Assembly (NCBI GenBank): GCA_946699065.1
Contig: CAMPDV010000135.1
Span: 186,001 to 250,000, forward strand
Direction: 5' to 3'
Source of the DNA: Loxodes magnus
Taxonomy: Eukaryota; Ciliophora; Karyorelictea; Loxodida; Loxodidae
Length of the DNA: 64,000 nucleotides
Below, piece after piece: positions 11,059 through 26,000 of the stretch (the first letter of the stretch is position 1; each line of letters begins with the position of its first letter). The translations under genes were made by a program, and so were the position numbers. The notes beneath the pieces were generated by a model. That model had not been told where the DNA came from. It searched no databases and worked only from the letters and a program-made list of their open reading frames with translations.

Positions 11059-14000
11059 ATGTGAATCAAATTTTTTATTTTAACTTCTATTATCTCTTTA
11101 TCACTACAAAATGCAATAGATTTAATAGAGGGTGATTAGATAATTTAATATTCTGACTCTTTTAGAAACTAGGAGATTACTTTAAATTCAAGCTTTGATC
11201 TTCAATCAGCTGATTAATGTTGGCTTGTCACTCTATATTTTAAGCTTGAATTATCACCGGAAGACCTTGAAAGCTGTTACTGCAATTCTCTATGCAAAAA
11301 TTAGATTTTGTTTGAAATTTAAGGAAATTAATACAGATATTAGATTTCTCTTAAGCAGAATCAAAATAATATGTCAGTAACATTCGCTGTAATGCAAGAT
11401 AATAATTAAACAGAAGTATCAGAAGAAAATTAAATCAATGAGATTTGGCCTAAGCATTGATATTTAGCTTAAATATCTTTTAGTATAGACGGATAGACAT
11501 CTATTAAGTTCCAACATTTAGATAGCTTTGGCCTAGCTTAATAAACCGGAGATTTATAAATTGACGCTCTAAATTTTTCTTAACTTGAAGAAAATAATAA
11601 ATTTATATTTGCTCCAATAGACTGCATTTTTAATTAGTGTGATAACTTTACAAACTTCAATGGATATATATTCAAACCTAAATTCTATAATAATATTACT
11701 TGCAATTTCACATAGTTTCAAGATTGGAATTATAAATGAACTTCTGATGAAATAACTCTAGTTGAAGGCTTGTTTTACTCTAATAGTTCAATTTATTAAC
11801 CGTTTAAGTATTTCTAAAACTACAGCTATGACTCAAGTCTTTATTCTTGAAAAGCTTATAGTCTAAATGGATTTATTAAGTCAGATTGTGAATTGAATTT
11901 TAGAACAATTATGGAGATTTAAGACTAAAATGATGAAACTTATTTTGGATGGTTTATAAGGAATCCTTCAACTTAATAATTGTAATTTTCTTATCACTCC
12001 CAACCTATAACTTGTAATAAATAATTTTCTTTCTAATTGAATAGAAATTTAAATTAGGCATGCAACTCATGGCTATTTTTCTCTCTTTCGTTCTAATTTA
12101 ATAGTTTAGGCTATAGTTTCTAATTATGTAATGGAAAAGCTAATGATTAGGCAAGTATGTAATGTTGATATCTATAATATGCAAAAAATAAAGAAGATGC
12201 ATGGCTGTAAATATAAAAGAATCATAGAATTAAAATTGGAAATATTAATAAAGCAAGCAAATTTTATTACACAGGATACATGTATAATATCAAATTTTAT
12301 ACTAACAACTAATGATTTACATAAGCTTAAATGAAATAGCAAAATAGTGTTACTTTTAATCCTTAGCTGTAAAATCCTTTTGGTTTAATTGGTAGCTTCT
12401 TTTAAATGAACACAACTAATTTTGAAGGAATTTATAATATTTAGCAAAAATAATTTAATAACTTTTATTTAACAAAATATCTTAGCCTTACACTTTGACT
12501 TAGAATTGAATACTACGATAAAGAAAATCCTTGTCCAGGCTATGATTATCATACTATTGAGATTCTATGCTTAGTTGATTAAAATCAAAATGATTGCAGT
12601 TAGTTTTAATTTAAATTTATAATCAGCAATTAAATTAGTAGTCTTCCTTTTATAATTGTTGCTTAGCAAGATTTATCAGAGTATAAAAAGACATTAAACA
12701 CAGAAATATTACATAAATGGATATTTATTTATTTAGGCTTAGATTTCTTTAATAATTAAATCACTTGGAAAATATAAGATTCTTAATAATTATTTATAGA
12801 TTAAGATTCACAACCATTTCAATTATCTGCGTGAAATTTCTAGTCTTAAAAAATTATTTTTGGAGCTCCAAATTTAGTTGAATGTCATAAAAAGCTAATA
12901 GGAACAGTTCATTCTTACTATTTATTTACTGAAAACCTTATAGATGATACTTGATTTAACCAGTTATTTTAAGAAGGCCTTAGTACTACTTAAGGTATTT
13001 ACGGACCCAAATATAGTGATTAACTACAGCATTATTAGCTCACCGATGAAGACTATGCTTTGACAATAAAGTAGAACTATCAAATAAACTCTATAGTATT
13101 TTGGGATAAAGCAATTACATTTGATGAGTATACTTTAATATTCTGAATGAAGTCATTTATAAATACTACTTCCACTATATTCAAATTTATTTAGAACTCT
13201 ATTACAATTCTTAGCTTAAACTAAGATTTACAATCTAACAGCTATACACTCACTTATGGATCAGCCTAGATATAATTCACTGCTCCACAAAACTAAACAG
13301 TATTTTACGCTATAAAAGCATGTAAAGCTTTTAAAACAGTAAGCTTATGATATGATAATCTATTTGATGATCTAAAAGTTTAGAATCTATTTAGCAAGAA
13401 CTTAACTGAAATAGTAACTTTAGATCTATCTAAGCTTCAAATAATCTTTAGTACTGAAAATTAAATCCAAGCAAACATAACTAATTTTAAACTTTATTTT
13501 GGCTGTTTAGATTATTTCTAGATGAATCAGATGCTTATGGATAAATCATGCTCCAAAAGCTGCCCTGGTACTAATCCAATTAATTGCACTGGTCCATCGG
13601 ATTACGAATGCTAAAATTATGTTTAAGAATTTCCTTAAGAAAGACATAAAAATAACAGTTTATCATGCATAAATGACTATATCAGATTTAATCTAAATGG
13701 AGTTAAATAATGCATTAAATGCTAAGAAGGAGCTTCATGCATTTGCATAAATATGACAAAAAGTATAAGCTAATATAGAAATAATCTTTATAAGGAAAAG
13801 TTTTTAGATTAAAGTTCAATTTACTAAAGCTATAATCCTACAGGCTAAGTATTTTAACCTTACTTAAATATGAAGGATTCTTAGGTTGGAAATGCTTAAG
13901 GTATTTCACATATATTTTGAATAAAACCTGAATAAGGAGTTTTGATATTTTAGCATAATTATACAGACAATTAAGATATTTAATGAACCAAAATAAACTA

Positions 14001-17000
14001 TAAGTTTACCAATCAAAGTAATTTCCTTTTAATGGAAGCTAAAATAGTATGATTAAGCAATTAATAAATTGTAAATAGACTTTATTTTTTAATTTCTCAC
14101 TAGATAAACTTTTTTTACATATAGACCTCGATTTTTAGTTTAGAAGGATCTTCATAAATTAAGATCTGCGTTATTCAATATAACTTGAACAAAGCCTGCC
14201 TATTGTAAAGCTTTGGACACGATGTATTCTTTTAAATATCCAAATAAGATTCCATTATAATAAGTAGGGATAATTCACTTATTTCAATCTATTAACCTAC
14301 TTTTTATTTAGTTATGGGAGATAATAGTAAAGTATTTATTGAAAACTAGCTGATTTATGATTATGTGACTCAATTTGCCTAGCAAAGCTTCTAAGATACT
14401 ATTTAATAAATACCTTATATAGACAGCAGCTAAAATATATGAAGCAGTGAAATGTTTTATAGTTAAGATGGTAATCCTTAATATATAAAGCTACCTTCCT
14501 AGAAATACTTGTAAATAAAGTATAATTAATTACTTAATAAAAACATTATTATGCTAAAACCTTCATTTTCAGTTTCCTTATGAGTAGGAATTTCCTAGAG
14601 CTTTATTAAAAAAGGAGTATAGGTTACGATAATTAGCTTTAATGACTCTAGTTGTGGAAAAATATTTACTATAAGAGCATCGCACTATTAGCAATTACTT
14701 TAGGTAAAGAGTTCATGCTAGAAAGAATATTTTCTTTATAGCTACTTCTAAATAAATCGCCCAGGATATTACAAATTTGCAGCATCAAACTACCATTTTT
14801 TTGAATAAAACATATCATCCTTTGAAATGAATTTGTGTGTTTCTAATTGAGATTATACGAGAAAGTAATGTGTTAGGAAATAAGTTTATGGTGCTGTTCC
14901 TTGTAACTTAAAGCCAAGTTAAGATTCAAATATATTAATACTAGGAGATTTAGATTCTAGCTATAGCATAATTAGATCTTTCGATTCATTAACTCTTTGG
15001 CCTTATTAAGGTAGAAGAGGTTAGGAATTATTGGATAATCCTTATTAGACTGCATGCTAATTCTTCCTATCTCAAATACTTACTTTTCCAGATGGTTGCT
15101 TGGGACCATCATATACTGGAGTTTAATTAAAATTATTCAAGCAGTATAAGAAACAAAATATTTACTAAGAAAAGCTATCTAATTACTTTGAAATTGATTA
15201 AATATACTAAGATATTAGTGAAGCTAAGCTAAGTTTTGTATTTTGGTTTAAGATTCAAGTAATAGACACTCAAAACTAATAGACTATTTTAAAGTTTATA
15301 GGAACTGATCAGCATATGGAGATTAACCAAAACTAAAATATAATATAGTTTTCATTGAGTGACGACTAATTAGTAGACTAATATCTATTTGAAGTAAATA
15401 CACTATAATGGATATTTATGTCTTTAGATTTTACTTTTAGCTGATACCCTTAAACCTTAAATTTTAATATAAAGGAGTGAAATTAAAATAGACCTTAAGC
15501 AGTATAACTTGATATATCTGATTTTTACTTTGATATCTTTGATATCTTTGATTATATAGAAATAAGCGGAAATAATTCAAATACCTTTATTGACTATTTT
15601 GATTTCAGGTTAACTTATGGAGCTATTTCGTAAGAAGATCCCATACTTTTAGAATTCTTAATGGAAAATTAGTGCTAATGCCCCAATTCTTGCTTAGGAC
15701 CAGTTGAATGCAGTATTGAAGATTTAACTTGATATTAAATAACTAATATAGGATTTGCTAAATCTTTGGGATATGAATAGAGAGCAAAAATACTGAATTA
15801 CTAGAAATAATTCCTAGATATAGAATATTCTATCACAGTTTGATTTAAATAAAGCTAATATATAGATGCTTAAATATTGAAAGTATAAGTAGATACTTGA
15901 TAAATATCTTTCCAAATTAATAGCTAATAGCAGGTAGCATTATTAGACAGTAACTAATTGTTAATTCAAAGTTCTGATTATAAGATTAAGATTAATACTT
16001 GAACTTTATTAATTTTTAGATTTTCTGTATATAGATAAATTATTTCAACTGTCTTCTTAGAAAATTTGAATTTAAATTATAGTGAACTAATTGCATGATA
16101 ATAGGAAGTAAAGGCTTTTAAAAGCAATGATACTATTATAGTGGGATATAACAATTAAGCACTTTAATAAAATAACTATGCAATAGTTTATGATGCTAAG
16201 TATTTTTCTACTTTCTTAACATATTCACAAATATTCCAACTTTAATAAGCAAACATACTTGATTGTAACCAAAACGCTAATCAAGAAGGTAGTTATTTAC
16301 TTATTGACCTTAAGAATTGCCCAACACCATAAATAATGAACTGTTAAAACAGGTTGTAAGCAAATTCTTAGTGTCTTAGTACTTGTGAGCCAGGGTTTAC
16401 TTTGATTGAAAAGGATTGCATAAAATGTAGTTCTCATTAAGATAGATGCTAATATATCAACTCAGTTTTCATTCCAATTACTTGCTAATAAGGCTATTAC
16501 TTAGATCAAACTTCTAAAGAGTGTGTGACAACATGTTTAATAGGATATTTCATCAAAAATGGAGAGTGCTAGAAATGTCCTTCTAATTGTTAAGAATGTC
16601 TTTAAGAAGATGAATGCGTTTCATGTAGTTCTGGCTATCTTTCTCCATATTTAAATGAATGTGTTGAATCATGTCCTTCTGGATGATAAGTTCAAGATTC
16701 TAAATGTCAATAATGCCCATAATTTTGTGAAGAGTGTTAAAATGGATAATGCACTTCATGTAAAGACCCAAATCTATTTCCTCCAGATTGTAATTGAAAC
16801 TATGGTTTAAAATATTCATATTGGGCTTCCTCGTTATAAGATTATAATTGCTCTACTAATTTTAGTGTATAGTAGATAGAGAATAAAAGCAATGCCACTT
16901 AATCCTAAGTTAATAATTCCCAATGCTCAAATTTGTGTAATGAATGCTTAGGAAATTCCATCCTTTAATGTAAAAATTGCTTAGACACACTTTATTCCTA

Positions 17001-20000
17001 TTAAAATCAGCCAACTTTTTGTGTTTGCTCATCTCCAAATGTATTTGATTTTGCAACTAGTAGCTGTAAAGAAATATAGGATAAATAAGTATATTATAAC
17101 TATTAATTTGAGAATCCTATTTACAAATGATAGTGAAGTTACCTACAAATAGAAAATACTTAGAAAAACTCTAAATACACAATATTTGATACCATCAAAT
17201 CCATAGTAATCCCTTCTATTTAAAATTGCTACTTTCACTTTACAGTTTTTGTATAGTTTAAGTAGCAAAATTCCTACAGATTCAATTTCTATTCTAACTC
17301 AGATTGTTTTAATGCTTATCTAACTGATAGACTATATTTAATCACTAACAGCAACTAAATTAGAGTTAATTACTCAATGGAAGTATAGAAGTGATATTTA
17401 GTGGGAGTAACTATTAATGCCAAGCAATAAATTATGGGAATATGTGTGAAATGGTCAGAGTTATAAGGCGAATGCTGGTATTAGTATTTCCTTACTTTGC
17501 AACAATAAGCAATTAATCAAATTTCATTTTAATCAAGTAACGAAATGAGTGTTATAAACCCTCAGTTTTCTACTAAGGACATGGTTCTCAATATATATGA
17601 TATGGAGTATATTTGGTATCATAATCCATGCTAACTAGGATGTGGTTTTAAATGCAGTTCAACTGATATAGAGTCTACTTAATGTAATTGTGGACAAAAC
17701 TATTCTTATTGTAGTGACAATCAGTTTATATGCAAAGATCCCTAAGCATATTCTTTTAATTAGGAATAGTAGTATCCTTGTAGATGTAATGAAGGATATG
17801 TCTTAGATTACCAAAATATTTGTAGCGAATGCTAAAATAATGTGGGAGCATGCAAGTAATGGGATTAGCAGTGTTCGGAAATACCTTAAGAGGCAAATGT
17901 TGCAATAAGAAATCTACTTTGGCTAAAATATGATCTAAATAACGTAGATATCTTATAAAGCAACCAAGTCACACTTACAGTTTATTTGAGAACTCTCATT
18001 TCTATTTAAACTAATATCTTATAAGCCTTTAGTATGTAAGGAAGCGATGTATTAGACGAAATTATAAAGATAAGCATTCAAGGCAGCAATTTGACTCTTA
18101 AAGTAAAGAATTATGATCATTATTAAACAAATAACATTTCAACATCAATTAAGCCTTCAACTAATAACATGCTTATAACTCAATGGTATTTCATTTCTAT
18201 TAGCATAAAACTTCCACGCTTAAGATTTTGCTATGCAATTAAAAGTGGATGTGGCAAGTGTCAGGATTTGCATTTGAGAGAACTATAAGATTTATAGGTA
18301 TAATATTGGTTTTTAAAGACAGCTATCTTAAAAGAAAGCTTATAAGGTAAAAGTTTGGAATTAAAGGAATTACTAGATTAGTAGTATTTTTATGAAGCCA
18401 GATATATAAAGTAGTTGGTATACTTAACTCCATAAGATGCAGATTTTAAAAATAAATATTCAGACTGTTACTTAAAGCAAACTACTTATTGTGATAATAA
18501 TGATCCAAGATTAAATACTACTCTAAGGCAGCTTCTTTCTGCTTGCTAATTTCCAGCATGTAGATTGTGCACAGCTCAATCTTGTATTGAATGCGGATTT
18601 AATGCTTATTCAATTTACTCTGATGGATAGAATGTATAATGCTAATGTAATTAAGAATACATGCTACTAGACAACTAATGCGTGAAAAGTGATACATCTT
18701 GCTAAAAGGAAAACTGTGACTTAGATTTGAGTGACAAAGAATATTGAATAGGTAAAGGATGAAATAAACTATCAGATATGGATTTAGATAAAGGTTTGAA
18801 TTCTAAGATAATACTTGATGAAATTAAAATTAACAAATCATTTTCCTTTATAGCTTTCATAAATGTGTAAGATTTATAGCAATCAGATGATATTTTCCAT
18901 ATATATGACTAGCAACCAATATTACTCAATCTTTCCTATTAGTACTAAGACATGTAGCAAACTATTTATCTCACACATTTAACTTAGTAAATAACTGTCA
19001 AAACTCTAATCAAACCAAATTTATATTACATTCTATTTTTTTCCTTCAATCTATCAAACACCTGGAAAGTATGCCTTCTCCCTGATGATTAAAATTGCTT
19101 GTAGTGCTATGAAGGAGTACTTTCAATAAATAGTCTCGTAGGAACATATAAAATATAAGTTAACTCTGGAAAAATAAGAACAGGTAAGGCTTACTATAAT
19201 ACTAAGGAAATAGACTTCTAGTAAGGCAATGGTTAAGTTTTTAGATAATATAACGTAGAGTGCTTGATGAATGAGTAAATAAGTTAATGTAAGAAGGATT
19301 TCTATAATATAAGTTTAGTTTACAATTTGAATTTAAGTTATTCGCTTGAATAATTATATTACACCAACTACTACTTCCTATGCAATTATTTATAAGAAGC
19401 CTTCTACTTTTAAATCTTCTTTATCAGCACAAATGATTACATGACATTTGATCTCTTTTAAATCCAAGGAATAGTAAAAGTATCTTTATCTAGTTTCCAA
19501 ATTCTAGTAGCTGTCTATAATCAAACTTACACAACTCCACTTATAGTTCCTTAAGATGTGCTTGGAATCAGTATTGATTTGATAGACCTAAGGTAGCTTA
19601 GAATATGCTATATCAATCTTTAGAAGAACGAAAGATGCTGAACAATACAAACAAACATTGCAATAAATATCTCAAATTTCAACAGATCATAGAAACTAAC
19701 TACCTATTAACTACAGCAAAGCTACATTCCACTTTAGCTAGATTTCTGATTAAACTAAACAGATTTACACTAATTAACTAAATACGAAGAAACAAAACTC
19801 TATTGTGATATTCATATTTCCATATAAGCATATACATACAACTGTGCCCAAGTAGACATTAGTCCTATCATTTTAGGCAACTTCAACCAATTTTAATTTG
19901 AAACTATCGAAATAACAAATCAAGAATTAAGCTAATTAGGAGTGTCTTTCTGGTTTTTAAACAGATACTAATAATCGCTAATAAAGGAAGTTTTAAGAAT

Positions 20001-23000
20001 CTAAAATTAAGTTTAGCAGATATAAGTAAACTAAATTCTTGATGACCAATCAATGCTCTAGATTAAGCTTTAAACTGCTGATTAAAGCCAAATCATTTTA
20101 TAAGATAACTAAATTTAAACTAAATACACATGGGAATTCCTCTATTTGTGCTTTTAAGTTCCATAGCAGTAGATGTATGTTATAAGGAAGTAATGAAATA
20201 CCAATAAGATATTTTAAATTCTTACTTAAATTGATGCAATTCAGAACTTCTCACTCAATTCACAGCTCTATATAGGAAATGTTATGCTTCACAATATGCA
20301 GCTTTACACTATAGGCTGCTTCTCACCTTAAAACATTGCTCTATAAACTTTAAGGAGCAGATTTGCCTCAAATTGTACTTTAGGCCCATACAATTAAGAT
20401 TGCGAGCTATATTAAAATAATACTTTAATGGCTAGATATGAGTTGACTCACTAGCACGATTCTATATTTCTCTTTAATAAAACAATCTAGTGAAATACAC
20501 TAGAATTTAATATCAGAGTCAATGTTGAAAAAGTAGACTATCAAGATATCACATACACTGTCTGGCTTAAATATTTAGATACTCCTTTTGCTGGAGATAG
20601 AGTTATTTTTCATATGTCTAGTAATCTTTTAAATTCCAGCTTTCCTGGTCACAAACTACCTAAAGTTTATATGAGCAGTTAAAAAAACTATATAATGGAG
20701 CTTACTAATAATAAAGGAGAAGACTTAATTATTGAACTTGTTAGTGACGTTCAAACTTAATAGCCACATTTCTTAGTAATGCAAATCTGTAGAAAGAGCA
20801 ATTTAGCTGGTTTATGCATTTCTTCATATAATAATTGAAACTTGAAATGTAACTTTGTAAGCTTATAAGAGAACGAAATTCCTGTAATAGATTAGTTGAG
20901 AGGGTACAAAGTAGTGTTTAGTAATTAAAACAACCCTTATTATGGATTTTTAACTCATTTATAGTTATTCTAGCACTGCTTGATAAATTAGCAACTTTAA
21001 ACCATTTATAATTAAAAACAATGTGCCCAATAGTGCAAAGGAAAGTGCTTTGGAAATGGTAATAATGACTGCTTAGAGTATTAGCTTATGATTGACTCCA
21101 CTGATTAAATTATAGAAAATTCGGTAGTGTGAAAGCATTAAATGTTTCAGTATTTTTTCTCACTTAACTAAGAATTCTCTGTAAGCTTCTGGATAAAAAT
21201 AGAATAGCTAACCCAAAAGGCTTAAATCCTTAAAATAATAGACCGAGATATTGAAATAGTTCTATTGCAGCTATCAAGTACTAGCATTAACTTTACATGT
21301 ATCGAGTAATAAGGAAATTAAGCGTTTAACTTAGTATACAATAGTTGAATTTTCATTAACGTTAATATTTGAAGTTAATAAGGAGCTTAAAAATGCTCTC
21401 TTGAATATTTGAATCTGCTAACTAACTAAATTTAGGAAGACTAAGTTTTGTAGCTTTCTCATTCTTACTAAGTTTATAAGCTTGAACTTTATTTTCTATC
21501 TGATTAATTAAAAGGAAGCATAAAGAACGCCAAGATATATGACACAGGAGTAAGATTAAGTGAATATAATAAATATAACTTTAATACTAGCTATTTGATT
21601 TAAAGTACTCAGCATTGCTCTACCTTTGATAAATCTTAATGCACACTCTGTGAGAATGGCTTTGTTTTAATAAATGATTATTGTTACGCCTGCTATTTTA
21701 TGCTAGACCAATGTAAGGTAGTTTCAATAAATTAATAAAGTACAGGCTATTGTCTTTAAGGGTAATATGAGCAAGATAAAGACTGTGTCGATTCTGATTT
21801 ATGTAGATTTGGAACTTACCCTGATAGAGATGCTAGAAAATGTGCAAATTGTGATATTTCATGTGAAGGATGCATTAGTTTAAAAGAATGTCTGACTTGC
21901 AAAGCTAAGTATTTTATGCTATCAAACAATACAAATCAAAATAATCTTGTTACCAAGACTTGCGTACTCAACTGTGGTTAGGGTCTTTTTGGAGATTAAC
22001 TAACTTGAACTTGCAAACCATGTGAATATATTCTTTGCTAAAACTGCTAGTATGAAGCTAATAGATGCTATGACTGTAAAAGAGGGTTCTATAATCCTAC
22101 TGTATAAGAATCATTTTACTGCTAATGTCCTGCAGATCAATGCTAGAGTGGATTCGATTGTATATCGAAAAATTGTGAATCTAATTGCTCTTTATTCTAA
22201 GAGAAGCTAGAAGGAAATCCTATATTATTGAATGATGATAGCTATAGTACCTTTTACGAAAATGTTAATATTACATCTATGATAAAAGTCTTAGGAGATA
22301 GAACTATCAGTAAAGGCTTTTCTTTTATGACCTGAATTAAGTTAGAAAATGTTACAAGAGCTGAACAAAATATATTTGGATTAGTTTAAGAAAAATAATA
22401 ATTTAGCATTAAAATTAAGACTGATACTTGGTTCTTAGTAGTAGAAATTTAAAACTAGGCTATACTAATCTAAAGGCAGCTTTCAGTTAGTAATATAACT
22501 GGAAAATGAACTTTGATAGGAATCTCTTTTTGCCCTTATGTTAATGATAGATTTAACAATTTTTAAATATTTGCTTTTGTTAAAGACAAGCTATGCCCCT
22601 ATGAAATTAAAGTTCCTCTTTAAGTTATTTTTCAAGTTAATCTAAATACTAAGATACATCTAGGAGGAATATTTACAAATACTTTCTAAGGATATTTACT
22701 CATGAGTTAACTGTTCCCAGATGGAAGATGTTCTTTAAAAATTGAGAACTTACAGTATAGAAAATTAAATACTCCATGTAATTAGAATTGTAAAGGCTTC
22801 TGCCTTTTATCTTAGCCTAACATGCAATCTTGTAAATAATTATCTTGTGACTTACCCAATAATTATGATGCTAGTAAGTAGTATTTAAATTTCACTGATC
22901 TATCATATGCTGAAAGTTTTGATGTCACAAAATAGAAAAGCTTCAATTTAAAAAATTAGTTGTACTAGGGTGGATGAACTATAAGCATTTGATTTTATTC

Positions 23001-26000
23001 CACCTCACCTGGATAAATTTCTCTTTTTAGCATAAAATCTTTGGAGAGAGGAAATAATAACTTTACATATGCATAACTAACCTACAATTTTGTGACTTAT
23101 TAGCTAGTCTTTAGATATAATTAAGACTAATAAGTTACTTTTAACTACTAAGTAATAGATGTAGGAATATGAAATTTAGTAATGGTCACTTGGACTAAAA
23201 ATGAATTCAAAAATATTAAAGACGAAGCAGTTAATCTAAGAATATGCTTCAGCAGATACAGCTCTTGCCCCATTTGCTAGGATTAAAAGTTGGCTTTTAC
23301 ATAAATGAAGTAAAATTCGCTACTATTAATAGGTTCTTAGTAAAACTATTCGTTTAGTGGTTAAATTCTTTCAGGAAGGATATATTCTGAAGCTCTTTTA
23401 TCTACTGATTTAAGCCTTATATAGCCTACTAGTGTTATGAAGTATTATATGGAATATTCTCCCTGCTAAACGTATTGTGAAACTGGTGTGTGTCTATAAT
23501 ATCAGCCAGATACAGGATTTTGCGTTTACTGAGTAGTTCATAGTTTCTTCTTATCTTAAGCTACTTATACCAGTAGCACCTACAAAGCAACTGATCCTTT
23601 ATTCCTTAAAGATAACTTTAACTCTTAAGCATTTTCTGTCTTTTTCTAGGCAGATTTTCAATAAAATCTGAATGATTTAGTAGATGTAGAATTTGCCAAA
23701 TTTGTGAATCAAGCTGGAATAATTTCAAGAATAGGCTTTCAGAACCAAAACATTTATGCAGAAGTTTAGCTGCAAGATAAAGTGGAAAGAATTTCCCTTA
23801 AATAATAGAATCTCTATTAGGGATATTATGGATTAGGATATGGCGTATCTTACCAAAATTAAGCGTAGAATCTAATTTTATGTGCAGTTAAGTTCAATTA
23901 CTCTGACTATGAATGCGAGTAGGTGGCTTTAACTAGCTAAACATATAGTTTTAAAGAGCTTAGTTCTAACATATTTTAAATTACTGCCTAAGACTTGATA
24001 GGTATAACTGACTTATACTATCTCTCACATACTAGCTTGGATAAGATGCAGCTTATATAAAATATATACAATTCATCTTCATGCTATCAGATATGCAGAG
24101 ATAGATGCTTTGGACCTGAAGCATCCTCTTGTTCCAAATAAATAGTGAAGAAATAAGAGTTTTCAGGATAATTTTATTATGAGTAGGAATTTGCTGAGTT
24201 CTAGTTCACTAGAATTAATCGCTTTGCTATAGTTTTGTGGTAAGTTGATGAGATTATAACAAAGCAGGAATCAGTCTCACTCTTAATAAAAGACAACGAT
24301 GAGGAAAATATAGTACTGACAGTTAGGAAATAGAATGACTATTTTGTTAATTCTTTGTATATTAAAGATTAACTTATTTAAGACTTTGGAAAAATACTAT
24401 TATCAGTCTGGAATTTTGTAGTTGTTTCCATTTGTGATTAGGCTATAATGTTAGCAAGTTCAAACTGACCTGATAACACTTTGGAAATACATGAAATTTC
24501 TTTTCCTAATTCAACTGGAGGTATTAACAGCCAGAGCTCTTTCCTATATTTAGGCGGAAATAGTGAGAGAAGCAGTGCTTAAAAGAAATAGGGAAAGATG
24601 AACGAAGTCAACTTCTTTTACTCAGGATGCTTAAATAAATAATAAATTAAGAAAGTCTGACTAAATACTAAGCAATGTGGATAATTGTGCAATAATTGCT
24701 TTGGTCCATTTGATTAGGATTGTACAATTGATTATGCAGAGTAGTATTAAATTACTGGTAAGCATGTTGCTCTCTCCTTATATTCCGAATCATAAATTCA
24801 ATACTTAGACTAAAAATTCAATCGTTAAACCCTAGACTGGAATGACTATTCACTTACTTTCTGACTTAGGCCATTTAAATTAAACAGTAAAGTGAAGAAT
24901 GTTTTAAAACTAATGAATGGCTAATAGACTGTATCCTTATATAATTAAGATGGAACCTATATCTAAAGAGTTTAACATGAATCTCAACAGTTTCAAACCT
25001 AAATACAGAATGAACTTAGAGTCATTGAAGAGAAAGAATAGTTACTAGTTGTTTAGGTATGTAGCTCTGCTTCCTACATAAAAATGATTCAGACTGATTA
25101 TTTAAAGAGTTATTATAAAGTAGATGCTAGCCAATTAGATTCAAATGTTTAGTTTTAGTCTAAAAATTCTTAGATCTGATTATCAGCAGGTTAGCAATTC
25201 TAAGGATATGCTGCTGATTTAAGAATTTGGAAGGGATGCTTAAGATCTGCTTAAATCGAACAGTTAGTGGAAATTACAAAGTAAGAATGCTCTTCTAGAT
25301 GTTAAAAGACCTGCTTTGGAGTTACTAATAGAGAGTGCAGTGAATATGTGAATCTATTAGACTTAAGATACAGCTCTACTGATATTATGTTTGCTTCATA
25401 GTTTAATGATTTCATTTTTATAGGCTAAAACTTTGAATAAATAAGAAGGGAAATATACCCTCTCTGTGATTGGTCCATCACTTTCTGAATTAAGTTATAG
25501 TATGCCCTTGCTAATGATAAAATATTCAAGATAATTTCAGGATTTCAAAAGTTAGAAATATTTTCTCTTAGCATAGTAAAGATATGTAAAACCTGCTTAA
25601 GTTAGTTTGAAATAAGTATTAAATAAAGTTTTTATCTGAATAAGACAATCTTTTATTCTGAAAAATATGAAAACATATAAGGAGTTTGATTTTTCTTTGG
25701 ATTGACAAATAAATTTGAATAAGAATTTTTCCTTTTCTTAAAATAGTCTACAAGTAATTCTCAAGAGGTAAATATTTTGCGTTCAAGTTCTTATTTTTAA
25801 TAAGGAAAATCTCTGTCAAGTGATTGCATTAACGCTTAGTAAGAAAATTACCTGCAATTATATATATTTGGGAGCGATGAGAATGAAGAGTCTAGTAGTG
25901 GTTTTACATATGATATTCGTTTATATTTGTAGATCTTATCAATAGACCAGTATTTGCAAATCTTTAGCACCGTTTAATGTACGGATAACTGCAAGACATG

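Noticed and set aside
12131-12334. A standard-code ORF starting at an ATG in a shifted frame of the giant gene
   Set aside because: It is not in the frame that matches copy 2; the paralog comparison supports the other frame.
15533-15560. Tandem TTTGATATC repeats in the giant gene as a slippage-prone microsatellite
   Set aside because: Only two to three units, in frame and conserved in copy 2, encoding Asp-Ile-Phe repeats of the protein.
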